A stretch of 64,000 nt of DNA from Lentisphaerales bacterium (GTDB lineage: Bacteria; Verrucomicrobiota; Lentisphaeria; Lentisphaerales; Lentisphaeraceae). The notes under the pieces are model-generated. The model saw only the letters and a program-made list of their open reading frames with translations. It ran no database searches and was not told where the DNA came from. The translations under genes were made by a program, and so were the position numbers. The stretch covers positions 1-64,000 of the forward strand of contig JAKVBD010000018.1 of the NCBI GenBank assembly GCA_022446985.1, in the 5' to 3' direction. This document shows positions 38,557 to 48,285 of the stretch, one piece after another (position 1 is the first letter of the stretch; every line of letters begins with the position of its first letter).

Positions 38557-39771
38557 GTGAGTGATTTCTTCCAGAATGGCGTCATAAGTACGCTACATAG
38601 ACTAACAGAGCGACCCTTAGCCGACCTGGAGCAGGAATTGGTTGAGATTTCAAAATTAAACCCGATGGGATTGCTACTTCCTTCATTATTTTCAGAATTA
38701 GAAGGTCCGGCCCTGGCAAACATCATAGAAGAATTACAAGACGTTCCTTACCTTTCACAAATAATAATCGGTTTAGATAGAGCTGATAAAGAACAGTTTC
38801 AGTACGCCAAAAAGTATTTTTCAAAGTTGGGTCAACATCACAGAATTTTGTGGAATGACGGCCCGAACCTTAAGAAGATAGATCAACTTTTGCAAGACGA
38901 AGGCTTAGCACCTAAAGAAATGGGAAAAGGTCGCAATGTCTGGTACTGCATGGGTTATTTTTTAGCTTCTAAAAAGGCGAAAACTATTGCTCTCCACGAC
39001 TGCGATATTTTAACATACAAAAGAGAACTTCCAGCACGTTTGCTTTACCCTGTAGCGAATCCGACTTTCGGCTATAAATTTTGTAAAGGTTACTACTACC
39101 GTGCGGCAAATGGCAAACTTAATGGACGTGTCAGCCGTCTTCTTGTTACACCTCTGGTTCGCGCTCTAAAACAGGTCGTTGGTTATAATGATTATCTCGA
39201 ATATATCGACAGTTTCCGTTATCCACTGGCCGGTGAATTCTGTATGCAGGATGACGTTGTCAGAACTATTCGCATTCCCAGTGACTGGGGGCTGGAAATT
39301 GGCGTATTGTCTGAGGTAAATCGCAACTACGCGACGAATAAACTTTGTCAGGTTGACATTGCCGATGCTTACGATCACAAGCATCAGGATGTATCGTTAG
39401 ATGACCGTGAAAAAGGTCTGTCGAAAATGAGTATGGATATTTCGAAATCCTTCTTTAGAAAAATGGCAACTAATGGTTTGGTTTTTTCACCCGAGTTAAT
39501 CAGAACCTTGAAGGCAAGTTATTACCGAATAGCTCTGGATTACATCGACCAATACCACAATGATGCACTTATGAATGGCTTGACTCTCGATCGTCATACC
39601 GAAGAATCTGCTGTTGAAATGTTTGCTGCAAATATCATTGAAGCCGGTGAAGTATTCATGCAGAATCCACAGGAAAAGCCATTTATTCCAAGTTGGAATA
39701 GAGTTGTTTCAGCCATTCCAAATATTTTAGAAATGATCGAGGAAGCCGTCGAAGCCGATCTCGAAATTTAA
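38557..39771 (+). CDS. gpgS: Glucosyl-3-phosphoglycerate synthase (GT81)
   Basis: A 404-aa glycosyltransferase with the GT-A fold. The metal-binding DxD-like motif is in 'IALHDCDILTY', and 'GKGRNVWYCMGYFLA' and 'FRYPLAGEFCMQ' are typical of GpgS enzymes that transfer glucose from a nucleotide sugar to 3-phosphoglycerate. The start is GTG with AAGGAG 6 nt before, embedded in the end of the phosphatase gene. Synthesis (this gene plus the phosphatase) and breakdown (GH13_18) of glucosylglycerate lie divergently around a shared 115-bp promoter region. Confidence 0.88.
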   Translation: MSDFFQNGVISTLHRLTERPLADLEQELVEISKLNPMGLLLPSLFSELEGPALANIIEELQDVPYLSQIIIGLDRADKEQFQYAKKYFSKLGQHHRILWNDGPNLKKIDQLLQDEGLAPKEMGKGRNVWYCMGYFLASKKAKTIALHDCDILTYKRELPARLLYPVANPTFGYKFCKGYYYRAANGKLNGRVSRLLVTPLVRALKQVVGYNDYLEYIDSFRYPLAGEFCMQDDVVRTIRIPSDWGLEIGVLSEVNRNYATNKLCQVDIADAYDHKHQDVSLDDREKGLSKMSMDISKSFFRKMATNGLVFSPELIRTLKASYYRIALDYIDQYHNDALMNGLTLDRHTEESAVEMFAANIIEAGEVFMQNPQEKPFIPSWNRVVSAIPNILEMIEEAVEADLEI

Positions 39772-39803
39772 CCAATCTCCGTTTAGTTTGTTGTCCTGAA
39801 AAC

Positions 39804-39833
39804 CGTGAAGGTGAAAGCCTTTGCGATTTTTTT
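39804..39833 (+). terminator. Rho-independent terminator after the synthase gene
   Basis: CGTGAAGG (39804-39811) pairs with CCTTTGCG (39818-39825), including two G-U pairs, across a TGAAAG loop, followed by ATTTTTTT. It ends the synthase transcript 33 nt after its stop codon. Confidence 0.75.
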
Positions 39834-39850
39834 GTTTGGGTACGCAAACA

Positions 39851-41632
39851 TTAGTGGAATAACCTGTTTAGCTCTTTTAACCATTTTGACGTTTTACTCA
39901 TGTCGTAAATATCGATTGCATTCTTAAACTGTTTGATATGCTCGGTAAAATATTGATTATTAACAGGGATATTTTCAAATATTTTGAGTAACTCATTTAA
40001 ATCATGGTAGGTGTAAGAATTCTGCAGGACTTCTTGATTTACTTTAAGGGCATTAACGAGCTTTTGATCCTCTGCCAGAATTTCTTTCAGAGGTAACAGC
40101 TTAATTGCTCTAGGAGCTTTACTTTGAGACTCAGATTTTTGTCTTAAAAGGAATGCTATCTCATTTAATAAATCATACCTGTCAATTGGTTTTAACAGAC
40201 AGCTGTTAAATAGAGTGTTATCAACATTGTGTAGTTGATTGGCTGTTATGACGATTACCGGGATATCTTTAAGCTCTTGGTCAGAGCGGATAAATTTAGT
40301 AGCCTGAAAACCATCCATAATATCCATTTGTAAATCCATAAGAATAAGATCTGGTTTATGGCATTGAATGGCAGTGAGAGCTTCATGGCCATTTTCTGCA
40401 GTTCTAAAGCTTAGGCCTGTTCCAGCGAGATAATGAGCAAGGAGACGTCGGTTTTCCGGCTTATCATCTACTATGAGAATGTCTTCTAAATCAAAAGTGT
40501 GCTCTTCTGTATCATGATTAAATGATTTAGTTTGACTTAAAGTTTCAAGGTCTTTAAGAAGAATGGTAAATTTACTTCCTTTTCCCCATTCGCTTTCTAC
40601 CAGTAGTTTGCCATTGAGTAACTGAATCAATTGCTTGGATATAGAAAGACCTAGGCCGGTGCCGCCCAGTTGGGTATCGCTTTTTTGATTGACTTGAGAG
40701 TACTTTTCAAATATTTTAGTTAGCTCTTGTTCGGGTATGCCGCGACCAGAGTCTGCGACTTCTATAGTAAGATCACACTTTTGCTCATGTGTAGTGGCAT
40801 GCGCTTTTATACCGATGTGCCCTTGATTAGTAAACTTTAAGGCATTACTGAGAAGGTTATAGAGCGTTTGGCGAATTCTGTGTTCGTCAGAAATCACAAA
40901 ACTAGGGATTGTCCCATTGATTTGCAGTTTAAAAGAGAGACCTTTTTCCTCTACTTTAGCTTTAAAAATATTATGAATTTCCTTTAGCATTGAGTCTGGA
41001 GAGAAGGGGCTTTTTTCAATGGAGATTTTCCCTGCCTCGATTTTTGAAACATCTAAAACATCCTGAATTAAATTTAGAAGCGAATTACCAGCACTGTTTA
41101 TGAGATTTATCTGGTTAAGAACATCTCCCTCACATTTTTCAGAAAGTAGTTGGGTAAATCCCATAATTACATTCAGAGGAGTACGAATTTCATGGCTGAT
41201 CATAGCAAGGAATTCATCTTTAGCTCGATTAGCACTTTCTGCTTCCAAAACAGCCCGTTGCAGCTGTAAGTGTGTATTTATACGACTGGTTAATTCATCA
41301 GTCTTTATGGGCTTAGTTACGTAATCCACTGCTCCGGCTTTAAAGCCTTCTGAGATTTTTTGATCATCGTTATTGGCAGTTATAAAGATGACGGGAATAC
41401 GACTGGTATCAGACTGAGCTTTTAACTTTTTGCAGACCTCAAATCCATCCATCTTTGGCATATTAACATCGAGTAAAATAAGGTCGGGACGTTCATTCTG
41501 AACATCTTTTAAAGCTTGAGGCCCGTTTGTTGCAGCATTGACTTCATAACCTTCTCCTCCCAACAAAGAGTATAATACTTGAATATTTTCAAGCTTGTCG
41601 TCGACGACTAAGATTTTCCCTTTATGTAGCAT
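39851..41632 (-). CDS. Hybrid kinase REC-HisKA-HATPase-REC
   Basis: A 593-aa cytosolic protein with the same layout as the gene at 12782-14584. REC1 has 'ILVVDDKLENI' and Asp in 'ILLDVNMP'; HisKA 'SHEIRTPLNVIM'; HATPase_c 'GTGLGLSI'; REC2 is intact here ('ILIVDDKPENRRLL', Asp in 'ILMDLQMD', Lys in 'CLLKPI'). A C-terminal helical region of about 80 residues follows that lacks the HxxKG motif of a true HPt domain. It is divergent from the YfiR-kinase gene with an 84-bp gap. Confidence 0.92.
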   Translation of the reverse strand: MLHKGKILVVDDKLENIQVLYSLLGGEGYEVNAATNGPQALKDVQNERPDLILLDVNMPKMDGFEVCKKLKAQSDTSRIPVIFITANNDDQKISEGFKAGAVDYVTKPIKTDELTSRINTHLQLQRAVLEAESANRAKDEFLAMISHEIRTPLNVIMGFTQLLSEKCEGDVLNQINLINSAGNSLLNLIQDVLDVSKIEAGKISIEKSPFSPDSMLKEIHNIFKAKVEEKGLSFKLQINGTIPSFVISDEHRIRQTLYNLLSNALKFTNQGHIGIKAHATTHEQKCDLTIEVADSGRGIPEQELTKIFEKYSQVNQKSDTQLGGTGLGLSISKQLIQLLNGKLLVESEWGKGSKFTILLKDLETLSQTKSFNHDTEEHTFDLEDILIVDDKPENRRLLAHYLAGTGLSFRTAENGHEALTAIQCHKPDLILMDLQMDIMDGFQATKFIRSDQELKDIPVIVITANQLHNVDNTLFNSCLLKPIDRYDLLNEIAFLLRQKSESQSKAPRAIKLLPLKEILAEDQKLVNALKVNQEVLQNSYTYHDLNELLKIFENIPVNNQYFTEHIKQFKNAIDIYDMSKTSKWLKELNRLFH

Positions 41633-41716
41633 TGTATTTAGCCAGAAATTATTGTGTTAGCATACTGTATATGATATTATTATAGCATATTTGGTTTTAC
41701 GAAAAAAGGTTTTTTA

Positions 41717-44371
41717 GTGAAAAGTAGCTTTCTGATATTCATGCTTCTCCCTTTAGTGTTGATGGCAAATATGTCTCAAGAAGAGATTCTCACTGTATAT
41801 ATCTATAATTTCGGACGCGATGTTACCTGGCCTAACGAGCAGAAACTAAACTCATTTAAGATTTTCCTGTATGGTAAAGATCGTGATCTTGAAAATGCAT
41901 TTAATAAATTAACTCAATCCAAGCTACTTAAGGGAGTAAAGATTTCTTTTAAGCGTGTAGGTGATATAAAAGAAATTATTGATCCACAATTAATCTTCAT
42001 TGCTAAAAGCAAGCACGATGACTTTGCAAAGGTTTTTGAAAAGTTTGAAGGTCAGCCTGTTCTTTTGGTGAGTAAAGACTATCCAAATAAACGCTTGGTT
42101 ATGGTGAATCTTATCAGCAAAGACAAGTCAGTTACTTTTGAGATCAATAAAGCCAACATCTTGAATAATAGGTTGGAGACTAATCAAAAGTTAATTTTAA
42201 ATGGCGGCACAGAAATTGATGTTGCCCGATTGTATCGACAAGGGCAGAAGTCGTTAGCAACTTTAGAGCGCAAATTACAAAGCCAGCAGGCCAGTATCTT
42301 GAAGCAGCAGGATTCTATAAAAAGCTTACAAATAAACATAGAAGGTAAACAAAAAGAGTTTGCCTTGCAGGAAAAGACTTTCACCGAAAAACTTCGATTA
42401 TTTGAAAACGAAATTTCTAAATCGAATCAGCAAATTGAAGAGAAGTCGACTAAAAATGAAGAACTTGAAACACTGATCAAAAAACTGGACAAGGTTATAA
42501 ATAGCAGCCGAAAAACCATAGCCTCTCAGCAGGATGAGATCTCAATTCAGAAAAAAATTCTTGAAGAAAAAGTCAAAGATCGCGAGAAATTAATTAATGA
42601 AATTAGCGGTAAGGCTGGAGAACTGACCAAGTTAAAGTCTGAATTTGCAGAACAAAAAAATGAAGTCGATAAGAAAGAATTTCAAATATCCCGGATTACC
42701 AAAGAAATCTCCGAGAGTGTGTCGATTTTAAAAGAACAGCAAAATAAAATTGATGAGCAAAATACTATTTTAAAATCTCAGGGGGAAACGATTGCCTCAC
42801 AGAAAAATATATTATACCTCTCATGGTTTATCGTTGTTTTAGTCACTTTACTCGTCGTGACCCTGAGCTGGGCCTACATAAATATACGCCGAGTCCATCA
42901 ACAACTCATGCAAAATGACATGGAGTTACAAAAAGCCAATGATGAGCTGGTTATAGCCAAAGATTTAGCATTAAATGCGAGTAACAGTAAGAGTTTGTTT
43001 TTGGCAAACATGAGCCATGAAATTCGAACACCAATGAACTCCATACTGGGTTTTTCAGAAATGTTGAAGAAACGCTTGGTTAAACCAGATGAAAAGATGT
43101 TCATCTCTTCAATTCAGAGTTCAGGTAACACTCTTCTACGTTTAATAAATGATATTCTTGATTTATCTAAGGTAGAGTCAGGAAAACTTGAATTAAACTA
43201 CTCTTACATCGATACCCAAAAGCTATTTTATGAAATTGAGTTTACTTTTAATGATAAAGCAAAAACTAAGGATCTGGATTTTGGAATTGAACTGGAAGAG
43301 GGTTTTCCTAAAGCTTTGTGGCTTGATGAAATACGCTTAAAGCAGGTTCTGTTTAATTTAATTGGCAATGCTCTCAAATTTACAGACGATGGTTTTATAA
43401 AAGTTTTGATCTCGAGTCGCAGCGTTGCGGGGGACGTCGCAAAAAAAGATCTTAAAATTCAAGTCATTGACAGTGGTATCGGTGTTCCCGATGAGCACAA
43501 AGAAAAAATCTTCGGCAATTTTGAACAAAGAACTGGGCAATCCATGTCAAAGTATGGAGGAACCGGTCTTGGACTGGCGATTTGTAAGACTCTCGTTGAG
43601 TTAATGAATGGGTCATTGAAAGTTAAAGATACCGAAGGTAAGGGAACGACTTTTACAGTGAATCTTCCAGGCGTAGAAATACCGAAATTTGAGAAAGTAG
43701 AAAACAACCTCAACCTGGATTACCTGAACTATGAGTTTGCGCCTGCAAAAATTCTTGTAGTAGATGATGTTGAGCTTAATCGAGAAGTTTTAAGAAATTT
43801 TTTGCAGGATAAAGATTTTGAAATTCTGGAAGCTCAGGATGGCAAGGAAGCTGTCGAGGTTTCGCAGAAACAGAAACCGGATTTGATTTTAATGGACTTA
43901 AAAATGCCTGTAATGGACGGCAGGGAAGCCGCTGCTAAAATTAAGGATCTACAGGGTGCTGCTGCGAGTGCAATTATAGCAGTGACTGCTTCAGGGTTTT
44001 GCAAAGGCAAAGATGATTCTTTACAACACTTTGACTCGTACTTACGTAAGCCGATCTCACAAGAGAGGCTCATTATGAAGCTTAGTGAGTACCTTCCATT
44101 CCAAAAGAAGGAAGAGCTTGAGCCTAAAGTAGATGATAAGCAGATTTTTATGGTGCCTCAAACTGTGAAAAAAGAACTGGAGGGGCAGCTTAAAATCTTA
44201 GAGGAAGGGGTTAATACTGGTGCGATTAAGGAAATCATCAAAAGTCTGCGCATACACAGTCAGGATGAGCAATGCCGCTTACTGGCAAATGAGCTCGAAA
44301 TTCTGCTGGGAAAATTTGATCTTTTCTCTGTTCAAAACCTTATAAGCGAGTCCTTTTTGGAAAAAGCTTGA
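41717..44371 (+). CDS. Hybrid histidine kinase with YfiR-like periplasmic domain and long coiled coil
   Basis: An 884-aa paralogue of the kinase at 9969-12695. Signal peptide, YfiR/DUF4154 domain (about 17-173; 'QLIFIAKSK', 'MVNLI', '[10 protein letters not shown]'), coiled coil (about 180-370), transmembrane helix ('SWFIVVLVTLLVVTLSWAY'), HisKA '[12 protein letters not shown]', HATPase_c 'GTGLGLAI', REC 'ILVVDDVELNREVL' with Asp in 'ILMDLKMP', and a C-terminal helical segment. The start is GTG after AAAGG. The periplasmic domain is presumably the sensor; the coil could carry the signal or dimerise. Confidence 0.92.
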   Translation: MKSSFLIFMLLPLVLMANMSQEEILTVYIYNFGRDVTWPNEQKLNSFKIFLYGKDRDLENAFNKLTQSKLLKGVKISFKRVGDIKEIIDPQLIFIAKSKHDDFAKVFEKFEGQPVLLVSKDYPNKRLVMVNLISKDKSVTFEINKANILNNRLETNQKLILNGGTEIDVARLYRQGQKSLATLERKLQSQQASILKQQDSIKSLQINIEGKQKEFALQEKTFTEKLRLFENEISKSNQQIEEKSTKNEELETLIKKLDKVINSSRKTIASQQDEISIQKKILEEKVKDREKLINEISGKAGELTKLKSEFAEQKNEVDKKEFQISRITKEISESVSILKEQQNKIDEQNTILKSQGETIASQKNILYLSWFIVVLVTLLVVTLSWAYINIRRVHQQLMQNDMELQKANDELVIAKDLALNASNSKSLFLANMSHEIRTPMNSILGFSEMLKKRLVKPDEKMFISSIQSSGNTLLRLINDILDLSKVESGKLELNYSYIDTQKLFYEIEFTFNDKAKTKDLDFGIELEEGFPKALWLDEIRLKQVLFNLIGNALKFTDDGFIKVLISSRSVAGDVAKKDLKIQVIDSGIGVPDEHKEKIFGNFEQRTGQSMSKYGGTGLGLAICKTLVELMNGSLKVKDTEGKGTTFTVNLPGVEIPKFEKVENNLNLDYLNYEFAPAKILVVDDVELNREVLRNFLQDKDFEILEAQDGKEAVEVSQKQKPDLILMDLKMPVMDGREAAAKIKDLQGAAASAIIAVTASGFCKGKDDSLQHFDSYLRKPISQERLIMKLSEYLPFQKKEELEPKVDDKQIFMVPQTVKKELEGQLKILEEGVNTGAIKEIIKSLRIHSQDEQCRLLANELEILLGKFDLFSVQNLISESFLEKA

Positions 44372-44379
44372 CGGCAAAT

Positions 44380-45792
44380 TTAAAATTTTTGAATATCGGT
44401 TCTAAAAGATGAAAGAAGGGAATTTATACGTACTACATCAAACTCTGCCACAGCTTTGGAAAGAGATTCGGAGAATGGCTTGAGTGTAGGGATCTCAAGA
44501 GCCTGCAATAATTGTTGCGCAGCATCTATTGAAAAACCTGTTTCGAGTTCTTCTATTAAAGGTAGTATATCTTTCTGGATGACTTCTAAAGTGTCTGGGC
44601 AGATATTTGACTTTATGGCAGAGTCTGTGCCTTCAATCAGTTCCTGAATATCTGGCAGTGAAATAAATACTTTACAACCAGGCTCTGAATGCTTTTCTAA
44701 AGAAATGGATCCTCCCATGAGTTCAACAGCCTTTTTACATATTGCCAATCCTAAGCCAGCCCCTTTGGAATGATTTACTTGACAGTATTCGTTCCTAAAA
44801 GTTTTAAATGGCTCAAATGCGGTGTGAAAAAATTCTGAACTGAGACCTTTACCATTATCTAAAATAGTGATTTCAAGATGTCCGGAATCACTATTTGGTT
44901 TATTTAATCGAATTGTGAATTTTATAAAACCATTATTGGTCGATTGAATGCTGTTATCAACAAGTTCACATAAAATCTGGCAGATAAGCTGATGGTCAAT
45001 AAGTAAATCATTCTCGCAGGTGCAGTCTATAATGAGTTGGATGTTTTTCTGCTGTAATTTAGACACAAATTGTGCTTCGATAAATTTACAGATGTCCAAC
45101 ATATTTCCTGTGCTTCTGTGAAGATCGATATTATTGGACTCATACTTGGCTAGAAGGATGACGCGGTCAATCATAGATAAGAGTTGGAAGCTGCTTGAGT
45201 GAATCTCGTCCAGATGTGAAAGGTAGTCGGTTTCCACGTGCCCTTTTATGATGTCACTGGAACCAACAATTGCATTAAGCGGTGTCCGCAGCTCATGACT
45301 CATATTTGCGAGAAATTCGCTTTTTAAGTTATTGGCTTTTTCAGTACTTTTAAGCGCATCAGCCAACTCAGCAGTGCGTTCCTTGACTAATTTCTCCAAA
45401 TGGTCCGAGTGCATCTTTAAGCTAAGCTGAGTTTGAATACGGGACATGAGCTCTGACTTATTAAATGGTTTACTTATGTAATCGACGCCACCAGCATCAA
45501 AACCTTTTTGGATTGCGACTTGATTTGTTTCACCTGTCAGAAAAATAATGGGAATGTCCCTCGTTACAGTTGAGCTTTTCAGGCGTTTACAAATTTCATA
45601 ACCATCCATATCGGGTAGATTTACATCGAGAAGAATAAGGTCTGGTTTGATCTCTTTAACTTTATTCAGAGCTCCGGATCCATCATAAGCAGCTATGAGA
45701 TCATAGCCTGCAGCAATAATTAGCGGTGCTACGGCAGAAATATTTTGCTGTCGATCATCAACAATCAGTATACTGAGTCGCCCTTTGTACAT
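44380..45792 (-). CDS. Kinase REC-HisKA-HATPase
   Basis: A 470-aa cytosolic protein. REC has 'ILIVDDRQQN', Asp in 'ILLDVNLP' and Lys in 'YISKPF'; HisKA 'SHELRTPLNAIV'; HATPase_c with 'DNGKGL' and 'GAGLGLAI'. It lacks a second REC but keeps the C-terminal helical region seen in the other four-domain kinases here. It is convergent with the YfiR-kinase gene (8-bp gap). With the preceding two genes it makes a three-kinase cluster; phosphotransfer between them is likely but not shown. Confidence 0.9.
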   Translation of the reverse strand: MYKGRLSILIVDDRQQNISAVAPLIIAAGYDLIAAYDGSGALNKVKEIKPDLILLDVNLPDMDGYEICKRLKSSTVTRDIPIIFLTGETNQVAIQKGFDAGGVDYISKPFNKSELMSRIQTQLSLKMHSDHLEKLVKERTAELADALKSTEKANNLKSEFLANMSHELRTPLNAIVGSSDIIKGHVETDYLSHLDEIHSSSFQLLSMIDRVILLAKYESNNIDLHRSTGNMLDICKFIEAQFVSKLQQKNIQLIIDCTCENDLLIDHQLICQILCELVDNSIQSTNNGFIKFTIRLNKPNSDSGHLEITILDNGKGLSSEFFHTAFEPFKTFRNEYCQVNHSKGAGLGLAICKKAVELMGGSISLEKHSEPGCKVFISLPDIQELIEGTDSAIKSNICPDTLEVIQKDILPLIEELETGFSIDAAQQLLQALEIPTLKPFSESLSKAVAEFDVVRINSLLSSFRTDIQKF

Positions 45793-45995
45793 TTAGAAAA
45801 AAACCTACTATTATTTGCAAACGATAACTTAAATAATGGCAAAAGTTGGTTATGAAACATGTCATACCTGATATAATCAATATTACAAGTAAAAAGCAGT
45901 ATTCAACATAAACCGTCCTAATAATTAAACAGGATTATAATGGATTTACCTAAAAAAGTCAGACGTGTATATCTTGCAAGGTAATTATGATTTTT

Positions 45996-46219
45996 GCCTC
46001 TTCACCAGAATTTTTGGGCAGTCTCAGGGGCAGGCATTTTTTCAAGTTGATGATATGGAGCAATTCCCATAACATCAAATGATCGAAATCTAAAATCTTT
46101 TCTGATAATCAAATTAATTTTCCGGTTCACACCCTCAACAATCTCGCTATTAGACTGCTTCTTTGCTCTGAAATAGTTAAGTACAATTTCTCGATGTTTC
46201 TATAGTATTAATAAGGTGA
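45996..46219 (-). pseudogene. ISL3-family transposase remnant, C-terminal part
   Basis: The minus strand encodes the C-terminal end of an ISL3 transposase ('REIVLNYFRAKKQSNSEIVE' and 'HQLEKMPAPETAQKF', then TGA at 46002). A terminal inverted-repeat-like sequence GCCTCTTCACC begins at 45996. The matching N-terminal part lies beyond the IS630 element, and about 150 residues of the middle are missing. The 203-bp stretch between the last kinase gene and this end has only a 14-codon ORF with an AGGAT site (45940-45982), possibly the start of a lost gene. Confidence 0.75.
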
Positions 46220-47327
46220 TAAATTAGTTTAATTTTCCCATCATGATGCTACCTTAAAAATAAAAGGTCTTTCTATTGGGACAAAACGAAAAAAGAGGCA
46301 ATCAAGAAAGTCAGGAATCGATAAGAATTAGTGCTGTTAAAATGGTATTAAAAGGTCATACCTCTAAATCCGTTTCAGAACTTTTTGAAGTTAGCGCACA
46401 AGCAGTTTGTAAGTGGTTAAAGCTCTACAGAAACGGTGGTTTCAAAGCCCTCAAGAATAAACAACGTGGCAAACGAAAAGATACAGGACGTCGGCTATCA
46501 GAAGATCAAGAGTGGTCTATTATTCGAACAATTGTTGATAAGTGCCCCAATCAGTTAAAGTTTCCTTTTGCTTTGTGGACACGTGAAGCGGTCAGACAGT
46601 TGATACTTAACAGGTTTGAAATAGATCTGCCTTTGCGAACCATTTCAGACTATTTGAAACGTTGGGATATGACTCCTCAAAAACCTATAAAAAGAGCTTA
46701 TGAGCGAGATGATAAGCGAGTCCAAAAGTGGCTTGGCGAAGAATACCCAAAAATTGAAAAGCAAGCCAAAAAGGAAAATGGGGAAATTCACTGGGGTGAT
46801 GAAACTAATTGTCAATCATTACCTAACAACCTAAGAGGCTTCTCTACGAAAGGCAGTACTCCAGTGCTGACTCACAGTGCCAAGAAATTCAAAGTAAACA
46901 TGATTTCCAGTGTGACCAAGTTGGGTAAAATGCGTTTCATGTTCTATGAAGGAAATTGTGACTACAAAGTATTTATAGAATTTCTTAAAAGGCTTATTAA
47001 AGGCTCAACAAAGAAAATCTTTTTGATTGTAGATAACCTCAGAGTTCATCACTCAAAAAAAGTTAAAGAGTGGGTTGAGAACAAAGCAGACCAGATTCAA
47101 ATTTTCTATTTGCCTCCATACTGCCCAGATTTAAACCCTGATGAATATCTCAACAATGATTTGAAGCAGAACGCAAACAAGAATAACATTCCCAAAGACT
47201 TAGAAAGTTTGAAGAAGAATACCAATTCATATATGCGCAGTATGCAAAAGAAGCCTGAGAAAGTAAAAGGTTTCTTCAGACATAAAAAAACATGCTATGC
47301 TGCATAATTAAAGTTAAACTAATATTA
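46220..47327. mobile_element. IS630-family insertion sequence
   Basis: About 1.1 kb with terminal inverted repeats: AATTAGTTTAATTTT on the left (from 46222) and, in reverse complement, ATATTAGTTTAACTTT on the right (to 47325), each flanked by TA, the IS630 target duplication. It is inserted into an ISL3 remnant. The single transposase gene looks intact. Confidence 0.75.
46276..47307 (+). CDS. IS630-family transposase
   Basis: A 343-aa transposase. The N-terminal helix-turn-helix ('SVSELFEVSAQAVCKWLKLY') binds the ends. The DDE catalytic residues appear in 'IHWGDETN', 'FLIVDNLRVHH' and 'CPDLNPDEYLNND'. Start is TTG 46276 with AAAGG about 9 nt upstream. No stop or frameshift is seen, so the element may be mobile. 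Confidence 0.9.
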   Translation: MGQNEKRGNQESQESIRISAVKMVLKGHTSKSVSELFEVSAQAVCKWLKLYRNGGFKALKNKQRGKRKDTGRRLSEDQEWSIIRTIVDKCPNQLKFPFALWTREAVRQLILNRFEIDLPLRTISDYLKRWDMTPQKPIKRAYERDDKRVQKWLGEEYPKIEKQAKKENGEIHWGDETNCQSLPNNLRGFSTKGSTPVLTHSAKKFKVNMISSVTKLGKMRFMFYEGNCDYKVFIEFLKRLIKGSTKKIFLIVDNLRVHHSKKVKEWVENKADQIQIFYLPPYCPDLNPDEYLNNDLKQNANKNNIPKDLESLKKNTNSYMRSMQKKPEKVKGFFRHKKTCYAA

Positions 47328-47924
47328 CGCCGGAGTAATATTTTGGCAACTTTAATATTTTTTCTGAATTTTTGATCAAGGTGCCACATAGAGCGACTTG
47401 ATCTATTTGATAAACAAAAGTTAGGTATGTCTATTTTTATACTGAACCTCATCAATACCAAGAGATGCGACACCTTCTTTAATACGCTGAGTCAGTCCAT
47501 AATCAACAAACATTGAGATGGAGAGGTAGACTGTTTGCCATGATGTTCGAAAGCATTTAGTCACAGCTGTCTAAGATAGATCTTTAGCCCAATGATAGGT
47601 ATTTGGCATATTCGTTTGTCAGAACATGTTTACGTTACCCCATGGCACTTTTTCAACTTTAATTCCACAACTGCGACAATTTTCACGACCCATTGACTAA
47701 AGGGAAAATGCTTTAAAACCCCAAAAGGGAATAAATTGAAACCGACGCTCGGGAGGTGATCTTTGCAAGAGCCCTGGATTTCACACAAGCCACATTCTGA
47801 TTTACTGTTTTTACGAGGGTGAAGTTGAATTTCAATAGAACTTTTCGAGCGTTCAAATTGGCATTCGCCAAGAACAAAAGATTGGAAATCCACATATTCA
47901 TTAAGTATTGTTTTTAGGCCCATT
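47328..47924 (-). pseudogene. ISL3-family transposase remnant, N-terminal part
   Basis: From ATG 47924 the frame encodes 'MGLKTILNEYVDFQSFVLG', then the cysteine motif 'ECGLCEIQGSC'. After a frameshift come 'FQFIPFWGFKAF', 'CRSCGIKVEKVPWG', 'YGLTQRIKEGVASLGIDEVQ' and 'LTFVYQIDQVALCGTLIKN'. This is the usual ISL3 layout (zinc motif, then the DDE domain starting at GIDEV). At least two frameshifts and a TAG are present. It is separated from its C-terminal part by the IS630 insertion and a deletion. Confidence 0.75.
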
Positions 47925-48020
47925 GGATTCTGTTTTTTAGTTTGGTCACAAATAATGGAACCAAGGCGCTTTTTAGTAAAATTGTTTTGAGAGAATTTGA
48001 AGAAATAAAAGAGTAAAAAG

Positions 48021-48123
48021 CATTCCGCAAGGAAAACAACTGAAAGAAAAATTGAAGCGGAATAAATAGCGAACCAGTGAGCGGCTTTATGTCGCATTCG
48101 AGTTTTACTGAAAGGCGTTAGAT
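48021..48123 (+). repeat. 103-nt structured element, copy B (attC-like)
   Basis: Same length as, and conserved in blocks with, copy A at 56891-56993. It has a small hairpin TTCC-GCAA-GGAA (48025-48036), then AACAACTG, then a long imperfect hairpin (AAAATTGAAGCG 48050-48061 with CGCATTCGAGTTTT 48095-48108, inner ATAAA/TTTAT), ending AGGCGTTAG. The last block matches the core-site style of integron attC sites. It lies 97 nt before the ISL3 transposase ATG, on the opposite strand. Confidence 0.6.
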
Positions 48124-48285
48124 ATACATAAGTAATGGCGAGCAGCCTGATTTTTAAAGAGTCATACTCAACCACACCGGCGTATTAATAGTCATTCTAA
48201 TTATGCTGCTCTGTCATGGCTCATTTTGAAATCCGCAATTGAGATCTTGTTAACTTGCGTTTTTATAAATCAAGAAGAAAACAAA

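Noticed and set aside
47630-48175. 181-aa membrane protein on the minus strand
   Set aside because: The frame runs through structured copy B and the ISL3 N-terminal remnant; its hydrophobic part is a by-product of the element, and homologous copy A has frame-breaking indels.
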